NCBI RefSeq assembly: GCF_021869535.1
Contig: NW_026262690.1
Location: 11,767,501 to 11,831,500 of the forward strand
DNA from: Mytilus californianus
Taxonomy: Eukaryota > Mollusca > Bivalvia > Mytilida > Mytilidae
DNA: 64,000 nt
Direction of reading: 5' to 3'
A model generated the notes under the pieces. It did not search any database. It saw nothing but the letters and a program-made list of their open reading frames with translations, and was not told the origin of the DNA. Position 1 is the stretch's first letter. Each line of letters begins with the position of its first letter. This document shows positions 9,935-22,720 of the stretch, one piece after another. Position numbers and translations under genes: made by a program.

Positions 9935-10199
9935 CTGTAAACGGGAATCATTGTAATAAAAAAGTAAATACATTGCCAAGTGGAACAAAAAAAAAACAAA
10001 ACAAAACAAAACAAAGCATACCTTATACTGCCAAAATTCACCAAAGGAAACCTACTTTAAACAAATCTAATATAAACAACAATAACTGCCTTTTCCTAAA
10101 TTTTGATATTTCAGTTTCAAATGGGAACCCCTATACTAAAGATAACAACAAATAGGACGCTTTTACACTAAATCTATTATTATTCTTAAATTTATTTTA

Positions 10200-10690
10200 T
10201 ACGTTGTTCGTATGTTGTGTTGTTACACCACTGTCCAAGATTAGGGGGTCACAAGTCTGTTGTTTCTATCCATGGGAAGGTCGACTATCCATATATAATT
10301 GTTTCTACCCAATGGGAAGGTCGATATAAGGATAGTCGACCTTCCCATGGATAGAAACAATTGCCTGTGTTAGGGGTAGGTTTGGCAAATATGTTCAATC
10401 CCGCCACATACTGTTAGGTGCATGTCCCAAGTCAGGAGCCTAAAATTCAGTGGTCGTCTTTTGATGGCGTATAACATATTTGTTTTTCGTTTTATTTTTT
10501 TGTCCAGTAAACAGGATGGTGATTTTGTTTGATTTGTTTTACATTTTGTCATGTCGGTGCCTTTTATAGCTTGCTGTGTAATATTGGATTTGCTTATAAT
10601 TAAAGGCCATCCGGTGACATCTACGCCATTTGGTCTCTGGTGGATAGTTGTGTCATTGGTAATCATACCACATCTCCTTATTTTATAGTG
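10200..10690 (-). repeat. Dispersed repeat 'A', interrupted by a hairpin insertion
   Basis: In minus orientation it carries the ordered words of a family seen elsewhere in this window (27222-27570, 37615-37700, 44061-44139, 44592-45046, 52280-52690): GGAGATGTGGTATGATTACC, CTCCTGACTTGGGAC and the AACATATTT/GGGTT part. A hairpin at about 10245-10365 separates two ends that each carry TTAGGGG. The superfamily is unknown. Confidence 0.7.
10260..10360. repeat. Perfect 31-bp inverted repeat (foldback insertion)
   Basis: Arms 10260-10290 and 10330-10360 are exact reverse complements (core CCATGGGAAGGTCGACTATC). The 39-bp centre holds a third, imperfect copy in the orientation of the left arm (10299-10327). 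The flanking TTAGGGG on both sides may be a target-site duplication. Confidence 0.85.
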
Positions 10691-10699
10691 GGTTGGTGT

Positions 10700-11925
10700 C
10701 TGATTGACCTACATATCTTTAACTCTTTTCATTCATAGAAAATGTTATCTATTTTACAAACGTAAAGCATCTAGTTTACCCTTATAACTGAAGATATATT
10801 TGAAACAGATTGGGAAATAAAAGTTTGAATCAGATTGATACAGTAAAATGGTGATATCTTACTTGTTATAATTGGTTCATTATAAATCACGTGGTTATGT
10901 TAAAATCACTTATTCGTTAATTTTCAAAATCATACTTAATCATGATGAGAAATTGTTTAGGAACCCGTATTCTGAATTATGCAAAAAATATTAGATACAT
11001 TACAAATACAATTTTATTGGGTTTACATGAATTATGACTTCCATTGAGTCTTCATGCTAGTACATTTATGAAGTGGTGTTTTCATATTCAAGCATTTGGG
11101 TCTATACCGCTGCGTGCAGTCTGTTAGTCCCGTAGGGTAAATGTATAATCAGTTCTGTTCTTTCTTGATTTATAACACGCATTTCTTAAATTCGTCGTTG
11201 ATAAATTTAAAATTAGTTAAGAAACCAAGGTGCTAACTACTCCCTTAGACAAAGTTGATCTTCTATTGTTTTGGCTTTTCCATTTACATTATTTAAGTCT
11301 CTTTCGGTTATAAGTTCCTAACGTATTCAAGTAGTAAAACATAAAATTTTGGTTTTGAACGTTTCCAATGAAGGTTAATCCAGAAAAGCGCTTCGGACGC
11401 ACCAAATTTACAATTCATTTTAATGCAATAGTAAAAAAAAAAAAAAAACTTTTTCTCCATAAATAATGAATTTTGATTTATGACAAAAATTCAATTCGAT
11501 TTAATATCATATTATTTCATTTCCATTCAGTCTATAACATCAACGAAAACCACAAAGTCAAGAGAAATGGTGTTTCAAGTTTAATAGACACATATGTGCA
11601 ATAATTGAGAAAACGACAAGTCAAGCCGACTAGCCGGGTGGAAATATGAAATACAAGGTGTGTAGTTTTTTTTTTATTGTTGTTGTAAATAACTAAGAAC
11701 AAATTTAAATAACAGGTTTTTTTTAGCATCAATCATGTAAATGAACATACATTTTTAAACACTTCAGAACATCTTTATATAAATTTGTCGAGAAAAGGCC
11801 ATTCCAGGCGCAATATACAATGACAAGGAAAGCGAAACAAGTATTGTTTTTCAATGGTATTAGAAAAATTATCCAATTGAAACGCGGTTTTTTGGCCTTT
11901 TTGCTTTTGTTTCTCTAAAATCATC
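10700..11925. other. AT-rich sequence, no gene seen
   Basis: No exon or RNA gene can be supported. A short dispersed-repeat word (AATGAAGGTTAATCCAGAAA then GCGCTTCGGACGC) occurs at 11368-11403, and a poly-A run at about 11432-11447. Confidence 0.4.
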
Positions 11926-11936
11926 AGCATCAGAGC

Positions 11937-12030
11937 TAGACTCAAGCTAGCAGCCACTCGCTAGCAGCCACTCCGCTAGCAGCCAGTTTTCAGGTATGTC
12001 TATAAACCCAAAAGTTGCATAAGATTCAAA
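11937..12030. repeat. Left terminal inverted repeat with triplicated motif
   Basis: It begins TAGACTCAA. Just inside are three tandem copies of a 14-15-bp motif, each with GCTAGCAGCCA, a plausible transposase-binding array. It ends at AAGATTCAAA. It matches the right copy at 91 of 94 positions. Confidence 0.85.
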
Positions 12031-12591
12031 CTAACTAAAACTTTTTAATTTTATATTACCACTACAATATCTGTTTTAACTTCAATTTAGCCGTCGAAAA
12101 CACTTTTCAATGTATTTGAAAATTTCATTTCCTGTTCAATATGAAAATTTCATTTCCTGTTCAATATTTTAAAAAAACAATAGTATGTGCTTTTAACATC
12201 GTGCAGGTGCTGCACGCTTTAAGACTTCACTTCAACTGTCAACACTCAAAAATGACATAATTTAAATGTTGCCTAAATTTTCTTGTTACATGGTATCGAC
12301 TTTGCCATCAGAAAATGTTTGTGCGATATTGTGTGAAATAGCTTTCCATATTCTCGGCATCCTGTAAAATAGTTCATAAAAAGTAAAAATATTTCTACGC
12401 TACGAGAATACAAAGTTTAGTTCGTACTTTTAATACTTTCATGTCAAACAAATCTGTTTTAGCGAATCATTCTTTTTCAGTAACAATGGGTTTCGCTTAG
12501 TTTTGATGACACGCAGGGTTTATTTTTAGTAATCAAAGTATGGTGTGCAAGGACATAACTAATTAATTATATTACCAATTAAAAAAAAAAT
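12031..12591. other. Unique spacer between left TIR and satellite
   Basis: No gene is seen. There is one exact 25-bp tandem duplication at 12118-12142 and 12143-12167 (GAAAATTTCATTTCC...). The rest is AT-rich and unclassified. Confidence 0.5.
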
Positions 12592-15500
12592 CAGAATTTT
12601 TTTTATAAACTTTGAAAGTTAGGGTAGGGTAGGGTGCCGGACCCCAACTTTGGATCAATTTAAAAAAAAATCCGTGCTATACCCCACCTGGATTTTTCAG
12701 TCAAGCATGCCTAAGGGTCCCAACTTTCATTTGCACCTAGTGTGGAAAAAAGTATTGCCTCAGAATTTTTTTTATAAACTTTGAAAGTTAGGGTAGGGTA
12801 GGGTGCCGGCCCCCAACTTTGGATCAATTTAAAAAAAAATCCGTGCTATACCCCACCTGGATTTTTCAGTCAAGCATGCCTAAGGGTCCTAACTTTCATT
12901 TGCACCTAGTGTGGAAAAAAGTATTGCCTCAGAATTTTTTTTATAAACTTTGAAAGTTAGGGTAGGGTAGGGTGCCGGACCCCAACTTTGGATCAATTTA
13001 AAAAAAAATCCGTGCTATACCCCACCTGGATTTTTCAGTCAAGCATGCCTAAGGGTCCCAACTTTCATTTGCACCTAGTGTGGAAAAAAGTATTGCCTCA
13101 GAATTTTTTTTATAAACTTTGAAAGTTAGGGTAGGGTAGGGTGCCGGACCCCAACTTTGGATCAATTTAAAAAAAAATCCGTGCTATACCCCACCTGGAT
13201 TTTTCAGTCAAGCATGCCTAAGGGTCCCAACTTTCATTTGCACCTAGTGTGGAAAAAAGTATTGCCTCAGAATTTTTTTTATAAACTTTGAAAGTTAGGG
13301 TAGGGTAGGGTGCCGGACCCCAACTTTGGATCAATTTAAAAAAAAATCCGTGCTATACCCCACCTGGATTTTTCAGTCAAGCATGCCTAAGGGTCCCAAC
13401 TTTCATTTGCACCTAGTGTGGAAAAAAGTATTGCCTCAGAATTTTTTTTATAAACTTTGAAAGTTAGGGTAGGGTAGGGTGCCGGACCCCAACTTTGGAT
13501 CAATTTAAAAAAAAATCCGTGCTATACCCCACCTGGATTTTTCAGTCAAGCATGCCTAAGGGTCCCAACTTTCATTTGCACCTAGTGTGGAAAAAAGTAT
13601 TGCCTCAGAATTTTTTTTATAAACTTTGAAAGTTAGGGTAGGGTAGGGTGCCGGACCCCAACTTTGGATCAATTTAAAAAAAAATCCGTGCTATACCCCA
13701 CCTGGATTTTTCAGTCAAGCATGCCTAAGGGTCCCAACTTTCATTTGCACCTAGTGTGGAAAAAAGTATTGCCTCAGAATTTTTTTTATAAACTTTGAAA
13801 GTTAGGGTAGGGTAGGGTGCCGGCCCCCAACTTTGGATCAATTTAAAAAAAAATCCGTGCTATACCCCACCTGGATTTTTCAGTCAAGCATGCCTAAGGG
13901 TCCTAACTTTCATTTGCACCTAGTGTGGAAAAAAGTATTGCCTCAGAATTTTTTTTATAAACTTTGAAAGTTAGGGTAGGGTAGGGTGCCGGCCCCCAAC
14001 TTTGGATCAATTTAAAAAAAAATCCGTGCTATACCCCACCTGGATTTTTCAGTCAAGCATGCCTAAGGGTCCCAACTTTCATTTGCACCTAGTGTGGAAA
14101 AAAGTATTGCCTCAGAATTTTTTTTATAAACTTTGAAAGTTAGGGTAGGGTAGGGTGCCGGCCCCCAACTTTGGATCAATTTAAAAAAAAATCCGTGCTA
14201 TACCCCACCTGGATTTTTCAGTCAAGCATGCCTAAGGGTCCCAACTTTCATTTGCACCTAGTGTGGAAAAAAGTATTGCCTCAGAATTTTTTTTATAAAC
14301 TTTGAAAGTTAGGGTAGGGTAGGGTGCCGGACCCCAACTTTGGATCAATTTAAAAAAAAATCCGTGCTATACCCCACCTGGATTTTTCAGTCAAGCATGC
14401 CTAAGGGTCCCAACTTTCATTTGCACCTAGTGTGGAAAAAAGTATTGCCTCAGAATTTTTTTTATAAACTTTGAAAGTTAGGGTAGGGTAGGGTGCCGGA
14501 CCCCAACTTTGGATCAATTTAAAAAAAAATCCGTGCTATACCCCACCTGGATTTTTCAGTCAAGCATGCCTAAGGGTCCCAACTTTCATTTGCACCTAGT
14601 GTGGAAAAAAGTATTGCCTCAGAATTTTTTTTATAAACTTTGAAAGTTAGGGTAGGGTAGGGTGCCGGCCCCCAACTTTGGATCAATTTAAAAAAAAATC
14701 CGTGCTATACCCCACCTGGATTTTTCAGTCAAGCATGCCTAAGGGTCCCAACTTTCATTTGCACCTAGTGTGGAAAAAAGTATTGCCTCAGAATTTTTTT
14801 TATAAACTTTGAAAGTTAGGGTAGGGTAGGGTGCCGGCCCCCAACTTTGGATCAATTTAAAAAAAATCCGTGCTATACCCCACCTGGATTTTTCAGTCAA
14901 GCATGCCTAAGGGTCCCAACTTTCATTTGCACCTAGTGTGGAAAAAAGTATTGCCTCAGAATTTTTTTTATAAACTTTGAAAGTTAGGGTAGGGTAGGGT
15001 GCCGGACCCCAACTTTGGATCAATTTAAAAAAAAATCCGTGCTATACCCCACCTGGATTTTTCAGTCAAGCATGCCTAAGGGTCCCAACTTTCATTTGCA
15101 CCTAGTGTGGAAAAAAGTATTGCCTCAGAATTTTTTTTATAAACTTTGAAAGTTAGGGTAGGGTAGGGTGCCGGCCCCCAACTTTGGATCAATTTAAAAA
15201 AAAATCCGTGCTATACCCCACCTGGATTTTTCAGTCAAGCATGCCTAAGGGTCCCAACTTTCATTTGCACCTAGTGTGGAAAAAAGTATTGCCTCAGAAT
15301 TTTTTTTATAAACTTTGAAAGTTAGGGTAGGGTAGGGTGCCGGCCCCCAACTTTGGATCAATTTAAAAAAAAATCCGTGCTATACCCCACCTGGATTTTT
15401 CAGTCAAGCATGCCTAAGGGTCCCAACTTTCATTTGCACCTAGTGTGGAAAAAAGTATTGCCTCAGAATTTTTTTTATAAACTTTGAAAGTTAGGGTAGG

Positions 15501-18500
15501 GTAGGGTGCCGGCCCCCAACTTTGGATCAATTTAAAAAAAAATCCGTGCTATACCCCACCTGGATTTTTCAGTCAAGCATGCCTAAGGGTCCCAACTTTC
15601 ATTTGCACCTAGTGTGGAAAAAAGAATTGCCTCAGAATTTTTTTTATAAACTTTGAAAGTTAGGGTAGGGTAGGGTGCCGGACCCCAACTTTGGATCAAT
15701 TTAAAAAAAAATCCGTGCTATACCCCACCTGGATTTTTCAGTCAAGCATGCCTAAGGGTCCCAACTTTCATTTGCACCTAGTGTGGAAAAAAGTATTGCC
15801 TCAGAATTTTTTTTATAAACTTTGAAAGTTAGGGTAGGGTAGGGTGCCGGACCCCAACTTTGGATCAATTTAAAAAAAAATCCGTGCTATACCCCACCTG
15901 GATTTTTCAGTCAAGCATGCCTAAGGGTCCCAACTTTCATTTGCACCTAGTGTGGAAAAAAGTATTGCCTCAGAATTTTTTTTATAAACTTTGAAAGTTA
16001 GGGTAGGGTAGGGTGCCGGCCCCCAACTTTGGATCAATTTAAAAAAAAATCCGTGCTATACCCCACCTGGATTTTTCAGTCAAGCATGCCTAAGGGTCCC
16101 AACTTTCATTTGCACCTAGTGTGGAAAAAAGTATTGCCTCAGAATTTTTTTTATAAACTTTGAAAGTTAGGGTAGGGTAGGGTGCCGGCCCCCAACTTTG
16201 GATCAATTTAAAAAAAAATCCGTGCTATACCCCACCTGGATTTTTCAGTCAAGCATGCCTAAGGGTCCCAACTTTCATTTGCACCTAGTGTGGAAAAAAG
16301 TATTGCCTCAGAATTTTTTTTATAAACTTTGAAAGTTAGGGTAGGGTAGGGTGCCGGCCCCCAACTTTGGATCAATTTAAAAAAAAATCCGTGCTATACC
16401 CCACCTGGATTTTTCAGTCAAGCATGCCTAAGGGTCCCAACTTTCATTTGCACCTAGTGTGGAAAAAAGTATTGCCTCAGAATTTTTTTTATAAACTTTG
16501 AAAGTTAGGGTAGGGTAGGGTGCCGGCCCCCAACTTTGGATCAATTTAAAAAAAAATCCGTGCTATACCCCACCTGGATTTTTCAGTCAAGCATGCCTAA
16601 GGGTCCCAACTTTCATTTGCACCTAGTGTGGAAAAAAGTATTGCCTCAGAATTTTTTTTATAAACTTTGAAAGTTAGGGTAGGGTAGGGTGCCGGACCCC
16701 AACTTTGGATCAATTTAAAAAAAAATCCGTGCTATACCCCACCTGGATTTTTCAGTCAAGCATGCCTAAGGGTCCCAACTTTCATTTGCACCTAGTGTGG
16801 AAAAAAGTATTGCCTCAGAATTTTTTTTATAAACTTTGAAAGTTAGGGTAGGGTAGGGTACCGGACCCCAACTTTGGATCAATTTAAAAAAAAATCCGTG
16901 CTATACCCCACCTGGATTTTTCAGTCAAGCATGCCTAAGGGTCCCAACTTTCATTTGCACCTAGTGTGGAAAAAAGTATTGCCTCAGAATTTTTTTTATA
17001 AACTTTGAAAGTTAGGGTAGGGTAGGGTGCCGGCCCCCAACTTTGGATCAATTTAAAAAAAAATCCGTGCTATACCCCACCTGGATTTTTCAGTCAAGCA
17101 TGCCTAAGGGTCCCAACTTTCATTTGCACCTAGTGTGGAAAAAAGTATTGCCTCAGAATTTTTTTTATAAACTTTGAAAGTTAGGGTAGGGTAGGGTGCC
17201 GGCCCCCAACTTTGGATCAATTTAAAAAAAAATCCGTGCTATACCCCACCTGGATTTTTCAGTCAAGCATGCCTAAGGGTCCCAACTTTCATTTGCACCT
17301 AGTGTGGAAAAAAGTATTGCCTCAGAATTTTTTTTATAAACTTTGAAAGTTAGGGTAGGGTAGGGTGCCGGCCCCCAACTTTGGATCAATTTAAAAAAAA
17401 ATCCGTGCTATACCCCACCTGGATTTTTCAGTCAAGCATGCCTAAGGGTCCCAACTTTCATTTGCACCTAGTGTGGAAAAAAGTATTGCCTCAGAATTTT
17501 TTTTATAAACTTTGAAAGTTAGGGTAGGGTAGGGTGCCGGACCCCAACTTTGGATCAATTTAAAAAAAAATCCGTGCTATACCCCACCTGGATTTTTCAG
17601 TCAAGCATGCCTAAGGGTCCCAACTTTCATTTGCACCTAGTGTGGAAAAAAGTATTGCCTCAGAATTTTTTTTATAAACTTTGAAAGTTAGGGTAGGGTA
17701 GGGTGCCGGACCCCAACTTTGGATCAATTTAAAAAAAAATCCGTGCTATACCCCACCTGGATTTTTCAGTCAAGCATGCCTAAGGGTCCCAACTTTCATT
17801 TGCACCTAGTGTGGAAAAAAGTATTGCCTCAGAATTTTTTTTATAAACTTTGAAAGTTAGGGTAGGGTAGGGTGCCGGCCCCCAACTTTGGATCAATTTA
17901 AAAAAAAATCCGTGCTATACCCCACCTGGATTTTTCAGTCAAGCATGCCTAAGGGTCCCAACTTTCATTTGCACCTAGTGTGGAAAAAAGTATTGCCTCA
18001 GAATTTTTTTTATAAACTTTGAAAGTTAGGGTAGGGTAGGGTGCCGGCCCCCAACTTTGGATCAATTTAAAAAAAAATCCGTGCTATACCCCACCTGGAT
18101 TTTTCAGTCAAGCATGCCTAAGGGTCCCAACTTTCATTTGCACCTAGTGTGGAAAAAAGTATTGCCTCAGAATTTTTTTTATAAACTTTGAAAGTTAGGG
18201 TAGGGTAGGGTGCCGGACCCCAACTTTGGATCAATTTAAAAAAAAATCCGTGCTATACCCCACCTGGATTTTTCAGTCAAGCATGCCTAAGGGTCCCAAC
18301 TTTCATTTGCACCTAGTGTGGAAAAAAGTATTGCCTCAGAATTTTTTTTATAAACTTTGAAAGTTAGGGTAGGGTAGGGTGCCGGCCCCCAACTTTGGAT
18401 CAATTTAAAAAAAAATCCGTGCTATACCCCACCTGGATTTTTCAGTCAAGCATGCCTAAGGGTCCCAACTTTCATTTGCACCTAGTGTGGAAAAAAGTAT

Positions 18501-20017
18501 TGCCTCAGAATTTTTTTTATAAACTTTGAAAGTTAGGGTAGGGTAGGGTGCCGGCCCCCAACTTTGGATCAATTTAAAAAAAAATCCGTGCTATACCCCA
18601 CCTGGATTTTTCAGTCAAGCATGCCTAAGGGTCCCAACTTTCATTTGCACCTAGTGTGGAAAAAAGTATTGCCTCAGAATTTTTTTTATAAACTTTGAAA
18701 GTTAGGGTAGGGTAGGGTGCCGGACCCCAACTTTGGATCAATTTAAAAAAAAATCCGTGCTATACCCCACCTGGATTTTTCAGTCAAGCATGCCTAAGGG
18801 TCCCAACTTTCATTTGCACCTAGTGTGGAAAAAAGTATTGCCTCAGAATTTTTTTTATAAACTTTGAAAGTTAGGGTAGGGTAGGGTGCCGGACCCCAAC
18901 TTTGGATCAATTTAAAAAAAAATCCGTGCTATACCCCACCTGGATTTTTCAGTCAAGCATGCCTAAGGGTCCCAACTTTCATTTGCACCTAGTGTGGAAA
19001 AAAGTATTGCCTCAGAATTTTTTTTATAAACTTTGAAAGTTAGGGTAGGGTAGGGTGCCGGCCCCCAACTTTGGATCAATTTAAAAAAAAATCCGTGCTA
19101 TACCCCACCTGGATTTTTCAGTCAAGCATGCCTAAGGGTCCCAACTTTCATTTGCACCTAGTGTGGAAAAAAGTATTGCCTCAGAATTTTTTTTATAAAC
19201 TTTGAAAGTTAGGGTAGGGTAGGGTGCCGGCCCCCAACTTTGGATCAATTTAAAAAAAAATCCGTGCTATACCCCACCTGGATTTTTCAGTCAAGCATGC
19301 CTAAGGGTCCCAACTTTCATTTGCACCTAGTGTGGAAAAAAGTATTGCCTCAGAATTTTTTTTATAAACTTTGAAAGTTAGGGTAGGGTAGGGTGCCGGA
19401 CCCCAACTTTGGATCAATTTAAAAAAAAATCCGTGCTATACCCCACCTGGATTTTTCAGTCAAGCATGCCTAAGGGTCCCAACTTTCATTTGCACCTAGT
19501 GTGGAAAAAAGTATTGCCTCAGAATTTTTTTTATAAACTTTGAAAGTTAGGGTAGGGTAGGGTGCCGGACCCCAACTTTGGATCAATTTAAAAAAAAATC
19601 CGTGCTATACCCCACCTGGATTTTTCAGTCAAGCATGCCTAAGGGTCCCAACTTTCATTTGCACCTAGTGTGGAAAAAAGTATTGCCTCAGAATTTTTTC
19701 TATAAACTTTGAAAGTTAGGGTAGGGTAGGGTGCCGGACCCCAACTTTGGATCAATTTAAAAAAAAATCCGTGCTATACCCCACCTGGATTTTTCAGTCA
19801 AGCATGCCTAAGGGTCCCAACTTTCATTTGCACCTAGTGTGGAAAAAAGTATTGCCTCAGAATTTTTTTTATAAACTTTGAAAGTTAGGGTAGGGTAGGG
19901 TGCCGGACCCCAACTTTGGATCAATTTAAAAAAAAATCCGTGCTATACCCCACCTGGATTTTTCAGTCAAGCATGCCTAAGGGTCCCAACTTTCATTTGC
20001 ACCTAGTGTAGAAAAAA
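12592..20017. repeat. Homogeneous 169-bp satellite array, 44 units
   Basis: Units start at 12592, 12761, 12930, 13099 and so on to 19858. The period is exactly 169 bp apart from one 168-bp unit near 14850 that lost an A. Identity between units is very high. Each has the G-rich tract GTTAGGGTAGGGTAGGG, a CCGGMCCCCAACTTTGG site that is A or C by unit, an A-run, and a second AAGGGTCC(C/T)AACTTTC half-copy. Rare private variants occur: TCCTAAC in units 2 and 8, GGGTACCGG in unit 26, AAAGAATT near 15623, and TTTTTTCTATAA in unit 43. No coding potential is seen. Confidence 0.97.
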
Positions 20018-20047
20018 GTTTTTTTTTTTACTTTTTTCCACACTAGG
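20002..20047. repeat. Foldback at the right edge of the satellite
   Basis: The last satellite unit ends in CCTAGTGTAGAAAAAAGT (20002-20019). After a T-run this is followed by its reverse complement ACTTTTTTCCACACTAGG (20030-20047), with one mismatch. The array therefore terminates in an inverted partial unit. Confidence 0.85.
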
Positions 20048-20249
20048 GCTAAGAGGGGATATCTGGTATGCACGTAGTCTAAGTAATTATAAACTACTGC
20101 GGGTTGTCCAAGACGAGATCGAGATTCTCCACGTTGGCCTTGGAACCGGACGTAGATAAAGTAGAAATTGCCTCTAAAATGCTTTCAGCACTTATGCCCT
20201 TGACCCATTCGAGCTTTGTTGATTCATGTTTCATTGTCATTTTGCTTAG

Positions 20250-20661
20250 TTTCTTCTGTTACCTATTCTGACATCGGACTCGGACATATTTTAAACTGAG
20301 TTTTACTGTGCGTTTCGTTATTCTACATTGACTAGAGGTATAGGGGAGGGTTGAGATCTCACAAAACATGTTTAACCCTGCCGCATTCTTGCACCTGTCC
20401 CAAGTCAGGAGTCTCTGGCCGTTGTTAGTCTTGTATTTTTTTTTTAAATTTTAGTTCATTTATATATTTCGGAGTTTAGGGTGACGTTCATTTAACTGAA
20501 CTAGTACAAATATTTGTTAACGGGCCAGCTTAAGCCCGCCTCCGGGTGCGGGATTTTCTCGCTGTGTTGAAAACCTGTGATGGCCTTGAGTCTGTATTCT
20601 GCTATATTTCGGGTTGTTGTCTCTTTGACACATTCCCCATTTCTATTCTCAATTTTACCAG
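20250..20661 (+). repeat. Dispersed repeat 'B', near-complete copy
   Basis: Ordered words: CTATTCTGACATCGGACTCG, GGTATAGGGGAGGGTTGAGA, CCCAAGTCAGGAGTCTCTGG, GGGCCAGCTTAAGCCCGCCT, GGGTTGTTGTCTCTTTGACA and CATTCTCAATTTTA-like ends. It interrupts the first monomers of the diverged satellite. Its 3' part matches 5935-6122 and 39580-39665. Confidence 0.7.
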
Positions 20662-22564
20662 AGGTAGAGGGTGACATTGCCTCTAAGATGGTCTATAATA
20701 TTTATGCCCTAGACCTATACAAGTTTGTCAGCATAGGGTATTTGGTACCAGGTATGTCACATAATCAGCATCGGGTGGGGGAACTTGGTATGTCACATAG
20801 TCCGACTTAACTATTGCAGGATGGCCAAACTAAAAGATTCACCACGTTGGCTATGATACAAAAGGTAGAGGAAGACATTGCCCTATCAAATGGCACTTAG
20901 CATTTATGCCCTTGAACCAAACGAGCTTGTCAGTATTGAGTAAGCAGGGAGTGGAGGGATACCCAGTATGTCACAAACTATTGCCGGCTAGCCAAACTAA
21001 GAGATTGTCCACCCGTATGAGTTTGTCAGCATAGAGTTTGGGGTACCGGGTATTTCACATAGTCTGACCTAACTATTGCCGGATGGCCAAACTAAAAGAT
21101 TCTCCATGTTGGCCATGATACCATACAATATTTTATTCTCTAAAATCCAATACTACCAGAGGTAGAGGGTGACATTCCCTCTTAGATGATCTATAACACT
21201 TATGCCCTAGACCTATACAAGTTTGTCAGCATAGGGTTTGGGGTACCTGGTATGTCACATAGTCCGACATTACTCTGGCCAGCTGGCCAACCTTAGAGAT
21301 TCAAGAGGTAGACGAAGATATTGCCTCTAAAATGACCCTTACCACTTATGCTTTTTGTCTGTACGAGTTTGTCAGCATCGGGTGAGGGGACTTGGTATGT
21401 CAAGTAATCCGACTTTTGCTGCATGGCCAAATTAAAAGATTCTCAATGTTGGCTATGATACAAAAGGTAGACGAAGACATTGCCCTATAAAATGGTACTA
21501 AGCATGTATGCCCTTTATCCAAACGAGTTTGCCAGCATTGGGTAAATAGGGGGATGAGGGGTACATAGTATATCACATAGTGTGACTAAACTATTGCCGG
21601 GTATCCAAACTAAAAGATTCTCCACGTTGGTCATGGTATTAGAGATCAAGTAAACATTGCCTCTTAAATGGCTCAAACCACTTATGTCCTAGAACCGTAC
21701 GAGTTTGTTAGAATCAAGGGAGAGGGGGGAGGGGGGTGCTCGGTATGTCACATAGTCCTACTTAACTATTGTCGGATAGCCACACTAAAAGATTCTTCAC
21801 ATTAGCCATGGTACCATACACCGCTTTATTCTCTTTAATGCAATACTACCAGAGGAAGACGGAGACATTGCTTCTAAGATGGTATTTAGCACGTATGTCC
21901 TACACCCGTATGAGTTTGTCAGCAAAGGGTTTTGGGTACAAGGTATGTAACATAGTCCGATTTAACTATTGCCGGCTCGCCAAACTAAGAGATTCTCCAC
22001 TTTGGCCATGATACAAGAGGTAGAAGAATATATTGCTTCTAAAATTGTTTTTAGCACTTATGCCATTGACCCAAACGAGCGTGTCACTATTGGGTGAAAT
22101 ATGGGAGTAACTGGTATGTAGCATAGTCTGACTTAATTATTGCCGCCTAGAATAACTAAGAGATTCTCCACGTTGGCCTTGGTTCCAGAGGTAGAGGTAG
22201 ATATTGCATTTGAAATGGATCATTTCACTAATGTGTTAGACCCGTACGTTTTCGTCAGTAAGGGATAAAAAGGAGGCACCTGGTATGTCACATAGTCCAA
22301 TTTAACTATTACCGGCTAGCCAAACTAAAGGATTGTTCATGTTGACCATGAAACGAGAGATAGGAGTTTGCATTGCCTCTAAAATTGGCCTATAGCACTA
22401 ATGGCCTAAACCCGTATACATTTTAATATAGGGTTAGGGGGCATGGTATGTCTCATTGTCCAAATTAAATATTGCCAGCTGATCAAACTAAGAGAAGAAG
22501 ACAATACTAGTACCTCTAAAATGGTTCATACGTTTTATATCTAGCCTCGTGCGAGTTTGTCAGC

Positions 22565-22720
22565 ATGTGGGAGGTCCTGGTTAGGAATATGACAATTGTT
22601 TTCCATTCGTTTGATGTGTTTGAGCTTTTGATATTGCCTTTTGATAAGAGACTTTCCGATTTGAATTTTCCTTAGAGTTCGTTTTTTTTTTGTTATATTA
22701 CTTTTTATCTTAGTATGTCA
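22565..22720 (+). repeat. Dispersed repeat 'C' fragment
   Basis: It contains TTAGGAATATGACAATTGTT and TTGATGTGTTTGAGCTTTTG, shared with the longer copy at 23545-24035. It is inserted in the diverged satellite. Confidence 0.65.

Noticed and set aside
9716-10009. Longer start for the EGF-domain gene at 10009
   Set aside because: It adds an aromatic hydrophobic leader encoded by AT-rich sequence, reads through a likely acceptor (TTTACAG), and runs past a strong GTAAGTA donor.
12592-20017. A genuine internal telomere
   Set aside because: Only one exact TTAGGG per 169-bp unit; the tract is part of a longer satellite monomer, not a (TTAGGG)n array.
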